From NCBI RefSeq assembly GCF_014873945.1, contig NZ_JADBEC010000002.1:1674001-1738000 (forward strand): DNA of 64,000 nucleotides, in the 5' to 3' direction. Source of the DNA: Rhizobium viscosum (GTDB lineage: Bacteria > Pseudomonadota > Alphaproteobacteria > Rhizobiales > Rhizobiaceae). The notes beneath the pieces were generated by a model, which searched no databases, was not told the origin of the DNA, and worked only from the letters and a program-made list of their open reading frames with translations. Each line of letters opens with the position of its first letter. Position 1 is the stretch's first letter. The translations under genes were made by a program, and so were the position numbers. Below, piece by piece: positions 43,000-51,655 of the stretch.

Positions 43000-45831
43000 A
43001 TGATCGATGCCACGACATATTGCTTCGGCAACTGCCGTTTCACGCCAGCTCGCCAGTCGCTGCTCTGCGGCGATATCCCGATACGTCTTGGATCGCGCGC
43101 AATGGATCTGCTTCATGCGCTCGTACGCCAGCCTGGGCAGGTCGTCAAAAAAAGCGAACTTTTTGAAGCGGCGTGGCCCAATCTGTTCGTCGACGAAAGC
43201 AATCTCAAGGTCAACATCGCCGCTCTGCGCCGTGCGCTGCAGACAAGCGGCGTCGACGTTCCCTGCATAGCCACCGTCCCGGGCCGGGGGTATCGCTTCG
43301 TTGCACCGCTGACGGTGCTGGGTCCACGGGAGGCAACGCTTCCCGCGTCGATCAAGGAGATTGACGGGGCGCTGCCGCCGTCAAAGCCGCTCGTCGGGCG
43401 CGCTGATGCGTTGGCGGCGATTGTCGAGGCGTTGCAGCAGACCCGATTGCTCACGGTGGTCGGACCTGCCGGCGTCGGCAAGACAAGCATCGCTATCGCA
43501 GCCGCAAGAGCGATCGCCAACGGAGAGGACCAAGCCGTGTGCTTCGTTGACCTGGCCGCGATCGAGAAAGGGCAGTTCGTCGCCCTGGCCGTCAGTCGTG
43601 CGCTCGGCATCGTAGGCAACCCGATCGATGACGTGGAAGGTCTCGTCGACGCGCTGCGAGGCAAGAACCAGCTTCTCGTTCTTGACAATTGCGAGCATGT
43701 CCTGGCGGCCGTCGCCGGCATAGCAGATCAACTGAACCATGCGTTGCACGGATTGAATATCATCGTGACAAGCCGCGAGCCGTTAAGATGCAGGTTCGAA
43801 ACTGTCCATCGGCTTCCGCCGCTTCAGTGTCCGCCCGCAGATGCGATTCTCGATGCCGGGTCGGCAATGGCCTTTTCGGCGATCGAGTTGCTGGTTCGGC
43901 GCGCGGAGGCACATGGCTATCGATTGGAGGATGCGGATGTCCCGGCGCTCGCGAGTTTGGGCCGGCGTCTCGACGGTATTGCGCTGGCGATCGAACTGGC
44001 GGCTCCGCAACTCAAGGAATCCGGTCCCGCGGGGCTGCTGCAAATGCTTGAACGTGACTTCGAAGCGCTGGCATCACGCGGAGATGGCATGTCCCGACAC
44101 AAGACGCTGACGGCGACGCTCAGCTGGAGTTACCGGCTGTTTTCGGAGAGCGAGGCGCGGCTGCTCCGTCATCTTTCCGTTTTCGGCGGCACCTTTGCGC
44201 TCGATGATGCCATCGACGCCTTCGGATATCTGGCGGATGAGCAGGATGTCACCGCATGGCTGGAAGCCCTCGCGGCCAAATCCATGGTGTCGGTCAACTA
44301 CACGGGGAGGCGTCGCCGATACCGGTTGCTCGACAGTACACGAGCTTTCGCCAACGAACGGCTGGTTGCGCAGGGCGAGCAACAGGCCGCGATGATCGCG
44401 TATGGCCGCTTCATTCTCGCGTTATTCGAAAGAGCAGAGGAGGAATGGACGTGGCGACCGCGCGAAGACTGGATGGCGCTCTATGGCGGCTGGAGCGCGG
44501 ACCTCCGCCGCATGATCGATTGGGCCTATCGCGTGGAAGGACAGGCCGAACTTGCGGTGCGGCTGACCGTTGCTGCCTTGCCGTTCTGGGTAGAATTCTC
44601 GACGATGGCGGAAAGCGGGTCACGCGTCGAAAAGGCCCTGTCGGCGCTGGACGACCTGTCCGGTGATCACCTCCTGCTCCGTATGAAGCTGGTCGCCGCA
44701 CATGGCTGGAATCTGTGTTATCGCTATCCTTTCGGTGACGAACTCGAGGCAACTTGGAAGAGGGGTTTCAAGCTCGCTTTAGAAGCTGGAAGCGTGGAAC
44801 ATTGTCTTCGCACCAAGATCGGCCTGGCAATGGTCCAGACCGCCATGGGCTTTCATCAAAGGGCGTTTGAGACGATTGCCGATCTCCGCCGCTTCATGGA
44901 GTCGATAGACGATTATTCCGCGGCTCCCAATGCCGATCGAGAGTTGTTTACCTGCGAATTCTATCAAGGGAACATCAAATCCGGGCATGCGGGTCTCGAG
45001 CGCTTGGCGCGCGAGCACGCGACTTTCGGCAATCGTGGTCAGACCTCGAGGTTCCAGATCGACAGGTTCGTCAATTTCCGAAATCATCTTTCGTTGTCCA
45101 CTTGGGTGGTCGGCCAGCATCGGCGTGCACTTGAGATTGCGGAGGAAGCACTGAACGCCGCGCTGACGTTGAACCACGACTTGTCTTGCGCGCATTCGCT
45201 TGCAGTCGCGGCCACGCCCATAGCCTTGCTATGTGGGCGAATTGATTTAGCGCAGGAGCGAGCATTGATGCTGGCCGAGCGCCTGAAGACCCGCCAGATC
45301 GATACCTGGCCGCCGTTTGCCCGCTTTCATCAGGCAGCGATCGACGCTGCGCGCGGAGACGTGGAGGCGATCCAGCGGTTGAGGGAAGCAATCGCCGCCA
45401 TTCGCGACTGCAATTTTCTGATCCATTTACCTCTGCGGTATGTGATGCTCGCTCATGCGGCGCTTTCGCATGATAAAGTCGTGGTTGCTCGCAGGAGCAT
45501 CGATGAGGGCATGAACTACAGTCGGCAGCGTGGAGACCGATGGTGCGACGCCGAGTTTCTGCATCTTCGCGGCTTGGTGTGCTGGCGGGATGGAGATGAA
45601 AACGGCGCGATGCGACACCTTCAGGATGCGATAGACCTGGGTCGTGAGAGTGGCGCTCTCGGTTTTGCACTGCGCGCCGCAACGAGCCGCGTCAAGCTTG
45701 CGAACGAGATCGGCAACCCCGCACGGCCCCTGGCAGAGCTGAAGGAGATCAGCGATCGCTGCGACAGCAGCGGCAGCACGGATATTGCCGCCGCGCATGA
45801 TGCGCTGATGTCAGGTCATGCTCAAACGTGA
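43000..45831 (+). CDS. Winged-helix STAND ATPase transcriptional regulator
   Basis: A 943-residue regulator in three parts. Residues about 1-100 are an OmpR/PhoB-like winged helix (IRLGSRAMDLLHALVRQPGQ, ending TVPGRGYRFVAPL). Residues about 130-420 are an NB-ARC-like STAND NTPase with P-loop GPAGVGKTS (155-163), Walker B LLVLDNCEH and the IIVTSREPL sensor motif. The remaining 500 residues are helical TPR-like repeats that would sense a ligand. Such proteins are inactive with ADP and oligomerise with ATP and inducer. It is divergent from the carbonyl operon and is the obvious candidate activator. ATG 42985 is an alternative start. Confidence 0.88.
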   Translation: MIDATTYCFGNCRFTPARQSLLCGDIPIRLGSRAMDLLHALVRQPGQVVKKSELFEAAWPNLFVDESNLKVNIAALRRALQTSGVDVPCIATVPGRGYRFVAPLTVLGPREATLPASIKEIDGALPPSKPLVGRADALAAIVEALQQTRLLTVVGPAGVGKTSIAIAAARAIANGEDQAVCFVDLAAIEKGQFVALAVSRALGIVGNPIDDVEGLVDALRGKNQLLVLDNCEHVLAAVAGIADQLNHALHGLNIIVTSREPLRCRFETVHRLPPLQCPPADAILDAGSAMAFSAIELLVRRAEAHGYRLEDADVPALASLGRRLDGIALAIELAAPQLKESGPAGLLQMLERDFEALASRGDGMSRHKTLTATLSWSYRLFSESEARLLRHLSVFGGTFALDDAIDAFGYLADEQDVTAWLEALAAKSMVSVNYTGRRRRYRLLDSTRAFANERLVAQGEQQAAMIAYGRFILALFERAEEEWTWRPREDWMALYGGWSADLRRMIDWAYRVEGQAELAVRLTVAALPFWVEFSTMAESGSRVEKALSALDDLSGDHLLLRMKLVAAHGWNLCYRYPFGDELEATWKRGFKLALEAGSVEHCLRTKIGLAMVQTAMGFHQRAFETIADLRRFMESIDDYSAAPNADRELFTCEFYQGNIKSGHAGLERLAREHATFGNRGQTSRFQIDRFVNFRNHLSLSTWVVGQHRRALEIAEEALNAALTLNHDLSCAHSLAVAATPIALLCGRIDLAQERALMLAERLKTRQIDTWPPFARFHQAAIDAARGDVEAIQRLREAIAAIRDCNFLIHLPLRYVMLAHAALSHDKVVVARRSIDEGMNYSRQRGDRWCDAEFLHLRGLVCWRDGDENGAMRHLQDAIDLGRESGALGFALRAATSRVKLANEIGNPARPLAELKEISDRCDSSGSTDIAAAHDALMSGHAQT

Positions 45832-45853
45832 ATAGTCCAGCCAATGGAAATGT

Positions 45854-46020
45854 TCAACTTTCTGCCGCCGACGCCATCGATACTGTCGAAGCCGACCGGA
45901 CGATCAAGACCAGAGCCGGCACCACGGAAATAAACCCGACGACGACGATTGCGAGCTGGAGTGCGCTGTCGGCTCCCTGCATTCGTCCGGTGATACCTGG
46001 CACGAGGGTTGGCCCCGATC
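45854..46020 (-). pseudogene. 3' remnant of an MFS transporter gene
   Basis: On the minus strand a frame ending at 45854 reads SGPTLVPGITGRMQGADSAL, then LAIVVVGFISVVPALVLIVR and a short tail. GPT-L-x-x-x-x-T then a loop with an acidic residue and a final hydrophobic helix is the usual last transmembrane region of MFS permeases. Nothing upstream continues the family, so only about 55 codons survive. The call rests on pattern alone. Confidence 0.4.
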
Positions 46021-46415
46021 GCCAAGCTCGCGGCAGATTTGCGAAATTGGGGCAACTCCGGCGAGCGGTTATCGCAATCTGTAATCCGAGTCGTGCCGCC
46101 TCCCAATGCGGCTCTCGCCTTCACTTTGGACTGCACGTCATGTCACTATCGGTGCTGACGCAAACCTCACGCTCAAGTCCCCGGGCGTTTTTCTAGCCCA
46201 ATTTACCTTGTTTAACCACCCAAGTGCCGCCTGCGATGATAAATAAGCTTCACGCCACGATGGCGAGAGCGCAGCTCAGGCATACCGGCGGCAATATCTA
46301 CGTCAGAAAGACCAGGATCGAAGGCGTGACTATTCCGTTGGTCAGGTCGAGGACGCCTGCGTGCTTCGAGACGATCGAAGTTTCGATCGAGAAAGGCGAG
46401 CAAGACCATGCCACG
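46021..46415. other. Non-coding, probably decayed sequence
   Basis: About 400 bases between the transporter remnant and the aldehyde dehydrogenase fragment. No frame shows a recognisable domain. The position between two gene fragments suggests a deleted operon. Confidence 0.4.
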
Positions 46416-46565
46416 CTGGACGCTTCAGCTGTGATGGTGAACGATCACAGTGCGTTGCGTACCGACTGGATGCCGTTCGCCGGCCGGCGCGCGTCGGGCT
46501 ACGGCGGCGGCATCCCCTATACGGCCGCTGAGATGAGCGCGGAAAAGATGGTCGTCTATCAAGAG
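46416..46565 (+). pseudogene. C-terminal fragment of an aldehyde dehydrogenase gene
   Basis: Fifty codons encode LDASAVMVNDHSALRTDWMP, then FAGRRASGYG and GIPYTAAEMSAEKMVVYQ. This is almost residue-for-residue the end of the intact aldehyde dehydrogenase at 38727-40103 (LDASAVMVNDHSAFRTDWMP at the same place), with one residue less in the GYGxGGIP loop. The preceding sequence is not aldehyde dehydrogenase. The fragment is in front of the LysR gene and in the same direction. Confidence 0.85.
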
Positions 46566-46629
46566 ATAGGGCCGGTCGGTCGACCACGATATTCGATATC
46601 GGCAGCCCAGTGACCGAAGGTGCCAGGAC

Positions 46630-47547
46630 ATGAATCTTGCCGCATGGCATTATCTGATCAGGGTGGCAGAGCAGGGGAGTCTCTCGAATGCGGCCGCCGT
46701 GCTCGGCGTCACACAGTCGGCGCTCAGCCGATCTGTTCGAGACATGGAAGCGGAGCTCGATGTGCCGATCTTCCACCGGAACGGCCGGGGCGTCAGCCTC
46801 ACCGAAGATGGCAAGATTGTTCTTGAGGCCGCTCGGTCTGTCGCCGCAATCGTATCCGACCTTTGTTCGACGCTTGAGGCGAACAACGGGACAGATACCA
46901 AGGAGATCACGGTTGGCCTATTGCCATCGACCGCGAAGCTTCTTGCCGTACCGCTAATGACGAAATTGCGGGAGGATTTTCCCGGTACACGTATGCAGAT
47001 CGTCGAAGGGTCGACCGGGCATCTCGTAGAATGGCTGACCGATGGACGACTTGATCTTGCCGTCACCAACGTGAGCACGGCGATCCGCCGTTTCAATCCC
47101 GAGCCGGTCGTTTCACATAATCTCCACCTCGCCGCAGCCCGTGACGGCCCGCAGCTTGGTCCTCGAATACCATTCCGGGAGTTGGCGTCCTATCCGCTGG
47201 TCATTCAGAGTCGAAGTCACTCGACACGCAGGGAAATCGATCATATCGCTGCCGAGCAGGGAGTAAGGCTGAATATCGCTGTCGAAGCAGACAGCCTGAC
47301 CGCAATTTCGCAGCTGGTATCGGGAGGCCTTGCCTACGGATTGATCCCGCATTTCGCGGTCGATCTCCACACGATGCAGAGCGCAATGGTTATCGAGCCA
47401 AGCATCGAGCGTACGATCTGTCTGGCAACACCGGTTGCCGGGGCGAGAGGCAAGGGCCTTCGCCACATGATCTCCTGCTTCCGGACCGAAATCAGAGACG
47501 TCTACAAGCAATTTGCCGAACAGGCGGGAGATGGGCTCGGCTCTTGA
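46630..47547 (+). CDS. LysR-family transcriptional regulator
   Basis: A 305-residue LysR regulator. The N-terminal winged helix is standard: HYLIRVAEQGSLSNAAAVLG and TQSALSRSVRDMEAELDVPI followed by FHRNGRGVSLTEDG. Residues about 92-295 are the two-lobed effector-binding domain (ITVGLLPSTAKLLAVPLMTK). It starts 64 bases past the aldehyde dehydrogenase fragment. Its usual divergent partner gene is absent, so it may have lost its target operon to deletion. A perfect palindrome lies 75 bases past its stop. Confidence 0.9.
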   Translation: MNLAAWHYLIRVAEQGSLSNAAAVLGVTQSALSRSVRDMEAELDVPIFHRNGRGVSLTEDGKIVLEAARSVAAIVSDLCSTLEANNGTDTKEITVGLLPSTAKLLAVPLMTKLREDFPGTRMQIVEGSTGHLVEWLTDGRLDLAVTNVSTAIRRFNPEPVVSHNLHLAAARDGPQLGPRIPFRELASYPLVIQSRSHSTRREIDHIAAEQGVRLNIAVEADSLTAISQLVSGGLAYGLIPHFAVDLHTMQSAMVIEPSIERTICLATPVAGARGKGLRHMISCFRTEIRDVYKQFAEQAGDGLGS

Positions 47548-47905
47548 GCCTCAGGTTTCGGAAAAGCTCGGCGGCCTGCGTCGAGCGGACTTTTCGCATC
47601 GAAGCCGCCTGAACATCGTCTGGCTCATATCTGATATGAGCAGAACGCCACGCCGATCTCCTCTAAGGGCAAAGCATCGCGACAGCGATCGTCAACCCCG
47701 CCGGGATCAAGTCCATGCGCTTTTCAAAATCTCTGCCGTTTTCCGCGCCGTGCTGCCTAGCACAGGCCGCCATGCGACCCGCTGCGGGCCTCGGGTCGAT
47801 TGTTACACCAGTAAGCATTCTTCCGGCGCCGCGGGAAAATCCAGAAATCCGAACCTTCTAGTCAAGCGACGCCCTGCTTCAGTGGGCTTTTTTCGAGGAC
47901 GATAG
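47548..47905. promoter_or_regulatory. Upstream region of glnII
   Basis: A gap of 358 bases. It holds a perfect 9+1+9 palindrome GCTCATATCTGATATGAGC at 47623-47641, about 265 bases before glnII. A short hairpin GCCC/GGGC with a TTTTTT run (47871-47893) lies just ahead of the ribosome site GAGGA. The hairpin has a 4-base-pair stem and could act as a weak attenuator. A sigma-54 element of the TGGCAC-N5-TTGC kind, expected for rhizobial glnII, is not evident by eye. Confidence 0.5.
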
Positions 47906-48946
47906 ATGACAAAGTATAAGCTCGAGTATATTTGGCTCGATGGGTACACCCCGGTACCGAACCTGCGTGGCAAGACGCAGATCAAGGAATTCGATAGTTT
48001 CCCGACGCTCGAACAGCTCCCGCTCTGGGGCTTCGATGGTTCGTCGACGATGCAGGCTGAAGGCCGCAGTTCTGACTGCGTGCTGAAGCCCGTCGCCATC
48101 TATCCCGATCCGGCCCGCACGAACGGCGTGCTCGTCATGTGCGAAGTCATGATGCCGGATGGGGTCACGCCGCATGCAAGCAACGCCCGTGCGACCATCC
48201 TCGATGACGAAGATGCCTGGTTCGGCTTCGAACAGGAATATTTCTTCTACGAAAACGGCCGTCCGCTCGGCTTCCCGGAAAGCGGCTATCCGGCTCCGCA
48301 GGGCCCGTATTATACCGGCGTCGGCTATTCGAACGTTGGTTCGGTTGCCCGCGAAATCGTTGAAGAGCACCTAGACCTCTGCCTCGCTGCCGGCATCAAC
48401 CACGAAGGCATCAATGCCGAAGTGGCCAAGGGCCAGTGGGAATTCCAGATTTTCGGCAAGGGCTCCAAGAAGGCCGCCGACCAGATCTGGATGGCACGCT
48501 ACCTCCTGCAGCGCCTGACCGAGAAGTACGGCATCGACATCGAGTATCACTGCAAGCCGCTCGGCGACACCGACTGGAATGGTTCGGGCATGCATTGCAA
48601 CTTCTCGACCAAGTTCATGCGCGAAGTTGGCGGCAAGGCCTATTTCGAAGCGCTGATGGCGCAGTTCGACAAGAACCTGATGGACCACATCAACGTTTAC
48701 GGCCCCGACAACGACAAGCGTCTGACCGGCAAGCACGAGACGGCACCGTGGAACAAGTTCTCCTACGGTGTTGCTGACCGTGGCGCCTCGATCCGCGTTC
48801 CGCACTCCTTCGTCAAGAACGACTACAAGGGCTACCTCGAAGATCGCCGCCCGAACTCCCAGGGCGACCCCTACCAGATCGCTTCGCAGGTTCTGAAGAC
48901 CATCTCGGAAGTCCCGACCTCCGGCTTCGCTTCGGCTGCAGCCTAA
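47906..48946 (+). CDS. glnII: Glutamine synthetase II (eukaryote type)
   Basis: A 346-residue glutamine synthetase of the short GSII class, which makes glutamine from glutamate, ammonium and ATP in the cytosol. Diagnostic segments are LWGFDGSSTMQAEGRSSD, the catalytic WFGFEQEYFFYE with metal-binding glutamates, NGSGMHCNFSTKFMRE (ATP/glutamate site) and the C-terminal EDRRPNSQGDPYQI. It has no adenylylation tyrosine loop, as expected for GSII. Rhizobia carry it beside glnA and control it by nitrogen supply. DUF3311 and mctP follow, starting 37 bases after its stop. Confidence 0.97.
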   Translation: MTKYKLEYIWLDGYTPVPNLRGKTQIKEFDSFPTLEQLPLWGFDGSSTMQAEGRSSDCVLKPVAIYPDPARTNGVLVMCEVMMPDGVTPHASNARATILDDEDAWFGFEQEYFFYENGRPLGFPESGYPAPQGPYYTGVGYSNVGSVAREIVEEHLDLCLAAGINHEGINAEVAKGQWEFQIFGKGSKKAADQIWMARYLLQRLTEKYGIDIEYHCKPLGDTDWNGSGMHCNFSTKFMREVGGKAYFEALMAQFDKNLMDHINVYGPDNDKRLTGKHETAPWNKFSYGVADRGASIRVPHSFVKNDYKGYLEDRRPNSQGDPYQIASQVLKTISEVPTSGFASAAA

Positions 48947-48983
48947 TCGCCGCCAAGCTGGCCCCTTCTAAAGGTACTGACCA

Positions 48984-49181
48984 ATGAACAAAACGTTTGG
49001 AACGGCGGCCCGCTGGCTGCTCGTCCTCCCCTATATCGGCCTACTCTGGCCGCCCTTCTACAATAGCCGCGAGCCGGCGCTCTTCGGCTTTCCCTTCTTC
49101 TACTGGTATCAACTGCTCTGGGTGCCGATCACCGCAGTGCTGATCTGGATCGCCTACAGGAGCGTGCGCGATGGGGAGTGA
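48984..49181 (+). CDS. DUF3311 small membrane protein, MctP partner
   Basis: A 65-residue protein with two membrane helices (ARWLLVLPYIGLLWPPFY and FFYWYQLLWVPITAVLIWIA) and the short C-terminal tail YRSVRDGE. DUF3311 proteins are nearly always encoded directly before a sodium:solute symporter and are taken as its small subunit. Here the frame overlaps the start of the symporter gene by 11 bases. Confidence 0.92.
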   Translation: MNKTFGTAARWLLVLPYIGLLWPPFYNSREPALFGFPFFYWYQLLWVPITAVLIWIAYRSVRDGE

Positions 49182-50664
49182 CATCAACGTAACGGCGCTC
49201 TCCGTCTTCATCTTCTTCTTCGTCCTGGTCACGATCATGGGCTTTATCGCCGCCCGCTGGCGCAAGCCCGAAACGCTTGCCCATATCGACGAATGGGGTC
49301 TCGGCGGCCGCTCGTTCGGCACATGGATCACCTGGTTCCTCGTCGGCGGCGATTTCTACACCGCCTACACGGTCATCGCCGTGCCGGCGCTCGTCTATAC
49401 GGTCGGCGCCTACGGTTTCTTCGCGCTGCCCTATACGATCATCGTCTATCCCTTCGTCTTCATGGTCATGCCGGTGCTCTGGAAGCGGGCGAAGGAGTTC
49501 GGCTATGTGACCGCTGCTGACGTCGTCCACGGCCAGTACGGTTCACGCGGGCTGGAACTGGCGGTCGCCGTCACCGGCGTCATCGCCACCATGCCCTATA
49601 TCGCCCTGCAGCTCGTCGGCATGACGGCAGTCTTGAAGGCGCTCGGCCTGCATGGCGAATTGCCGCTTGCCATCGCCTTCATCGTGCTGGCGCTCTACAC
49701 CTATTCCGCCGGCCTGCGCGCACCGGCGCTGATCGCCTTCGTCAAGGACATCATGATCTATATCGTGGTGATTGCCGCTGTGGCACTGATCCCCTCGAAG
49801 CTCGGCGGCTACGCCAATGTCTTCAATGCCACCGATGCCGCCTTCCAGGCCAAGGGCTCGGGAAGCCTGCTGCTCGGCCCCCACCAGTATGTCGCCTATG
49901 CGACGCTGGCGCTGGGCTCGGCGCTCGCCGCCTTCATGTATCCGCATACGCTGACGGGCATCTTCGCCTCCAACAGCGGCCGGACAATCCGCAAGAATGC
50001 CGTCCTCCTGCCGGCCTATACGCTGCTGCTCGGCCTCTTGGCGCTGCTCGGCTACATGGGCCATGCGGCCGGCTTGAAGCTCGACAGCGCCAATGACGTC
50101 GTGCCGGTCTTGTTCAAGACACTGTTCTCGGGTTGGTTCTCCGGCTTCGCCTTTGCGGCGATTGCGATCGGCGCCCTGGTGCCGGCGGCTGTCATGAGCA
50201 TCGGCGCTGCCAATCTCTTCACCCGCAATTTCTGGAAGGCTTACGTCGATCCCGCCGTGTCTCCGGCGGGCGAGGCGAAAGTCGCAAAGATCACGTCGCT
50301 CATCGTCAAGGTCGGCGCGCTGCTCGTCATCCTCTTCCTGCCGACGCAGTTTGCCCTCGACCTGCAGCTGCTCGGCGGCATCTGGATCCTGCAGACGCTG
50401 CCGGCCCTGGTCTTCGGCCTCTATACCGGCTGGTTCCGGGCGCCGGGCCTGCTCACCGGCTGGTTCGTCGGCTTCTTCGGCGGCACCTACCTCGTCTGGG
50501 ACGCGGGCTGGAAGCCACTGCACGCGGTGACCATCGGCGGCGCGAGTTTCACCGTCTATACCGGGCTTCTGGCCCTTGCGGCGAACATCGTCGTCGCCGT
50601 TATCGTCAATCTGCTGGCACCGGCAAGGTCGGCAAGGAAAGCGCCGATGTCGTACCGCTGGTGA
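49171..50664 (+). CDS. mctP: Monocarboxylate uptake permease, sodium:solute symporter family
   Basis: A 497-residue SSS-family symporter with about thirteen membrane helices. Family features include WGLGGRSFGTWITWFLVGGD in the first loop region, YTYSAGLRAPALIAFVKDIM and PAAVMSIGAANLFTRNF. The close pairing with DUF3311 and the length point to MctP of rhizobia, which takes up lactate, pyruvate, alanine and other monocarboxylates. The mctSR regulators known from Rhizobium leguminosarum are not recognised nearby; the regulators downstream are of another type. Confidence 0.88.
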   Translation: MGSDINVTALSVFIFFFVLVTIMGFIAARWRKPETLAHIDEWGLGGRSFGTWITWFLVGGDFYTAYTVIAVPALVYTVGAYGFFALPYTIIVYPFVFMVMPVLWKRAKEFGYVTAADVVHGQYGSRGLELAVAVTGVIATMPYIALQLVGMTAVLKALGLHGELPLAIAFIVLALYTYSAGLRAPALIAFVKDIMIYIVVIAAVALIPSKLGGYANVFNATDAAFQAKGSGSLLLGPHQYVAYATLALGSALAAFMYPHTLTGIFASNSGRTIRKNAVLLPAYTLLLGLLALLGYMGHAAGLKLDSANDVVPVLFKTLFSGWFSGFAFAAIAIGALVPAAVMSIGAANLFTRNFWKAYVDPAVSPAGEAKVAKITSLIVKVGALLVILFLPTQFALDLQLLGGIWILQTLPALVFGLYTGWFRAPGLLTGWFVGFFGGTYLVWDAGWKPLHAVTIGGASFTVYTGLLALAANIVVAVIVNLLAPARSARKAPMSYRW

Positions 50665-50896
50665 GCACACGACAGGACGTTGTCATGCTTCATCGGCAGG
50701 TAGGCTCATTCACACGCCTGCCGATATCGGCGCTTTTTTGCGCGCTTGACCGGGTGCGACGAGCCAGTGGCTCGCGAGGAAGATCCGGAATCCCAGAACA
50801 AGGTTCCTTCGAACGGGCACCCGACGTCTGTGAAGCCTTTGGCAGATTGTCCCTCAACGCCGGGAAGACTTGGCGGAGGCAATGGGAGAGATTGAC

Positions 50897-51655
50897 ATGG
50901 AAGAGCCTGACACCATTGCCGAGAGCGATAATCCGGCGCCGGGAAGGCAGAAGCACATTCTAATCGTCGACGATGATCGCGATATGCGAGACATGTTATC
51001 GGACTATCTGGGAAACCACTTCGAGGTTTCGACCGCAACCGACGGCCGGGACGCGAAGTGGATGGTTGCGCACCGGCTGATCGACCTTGCGGTCGTGGAT
51101 CTCAATCTCGGTCGCGAGGACGGCCTGCAGGTGGTACGGGACCTGTCGAGCCAGGCCATACCCGTCATCATCATAACCGGAAATCGAGTTGACGAAGCCG
51201 ATAAGGTCCTGGGCTTGGAGATCGGCGCCGTCGATTATCTGACAAAGCCGGTCCCGATGCGAGAATTCCTTGCCAGGATCCGCTCCCGGCTTCGCCGGCG
51301 TGAATCGAGAAAAGCTGTCCGCGGCGTCTCGTACTGCTTTGCCGGCTTTGAACTCCATCAGCGAGAGCGATCGTTCCGCCGGACAGGGGCAGATGAGATC
51401 AAGCTGTCGATCGGCGAATTCAACATCCTTTCGGCCTTCCTGCGTGCGCCGAGGCAGGTGCTCTCGCGTGAGCACCTCCTGAATGAAAGCAGGCTGAGGA
51501 GTGAGGACGTCTTCGACCGCAGCATTGACGTCCTGATTTTGAGGTTGCGCCGAAAGATCGAGCAAAACCCCGCGCAGCCATGCCTGATCAAGACGATCCG
51601 CAATAAGGGCTATGTGCTCGACGCAGACGTGACGGAACAGGATTATCTTACGTGA
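50897..51655 (+). CDS. OmpR-family response regulator (operon leader)
   Basis: A 252-residue response regulator. The receiver is canonical: acidic cluster in ILIVDDDRDMR, phospho-acceptor Asp68 in AVVDLNLGREDG, Thr in VIIITGNRVDE and Lys in YLTKPVPMREF. The C-terminal winged helix ends TIRNKGYVLDADV. I start at ATG 50897, behind GGGAGAG; other in-frame ATGs lie 12-27 bases upstream. Its stop overlaps the GTG of the peroxidase gene (GTGA at 51652-51655), and the kinase gene follows, so all three form one coupled unit. Confidence 0.92.
   Translation: MEEPDTIAESDNPAPGRQKHILIVDDDRDMRDMLSDYLGNHFEVSTATDGRDAKWMVAHRLIDLAVVDLNLGREDGLQVVRDLSSQAIPVIIITGNRVDEADKVLGLEIGAVDYLTKPVPMREFLARIRSRLRRRESRKAVRGVSYCFAGFELHQRERSFRRTGADEIKLSIGEFNILSAFLRAPRQVLSREHLLNESRLRSEDVFDRSIDVLILRLRRKIEQNPAQPCLIKTIRNKGYVLDADVTEQDYLT

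Noticed and set aside
47548-47905. Search for a sigma-54 promoter before glnII
   Set aside because: No GG-N10-GC pair with acceptable flanks was found by eye, so none is annotated.
49543-50670. Long open frame of 375 codons on the minus strand across mctP
   Set aside because: It is the antisense shadow of a clear symporter gene in GC-rich DNA. It has low-complexity Asp/Arg/Gln-rich composition and no domain.
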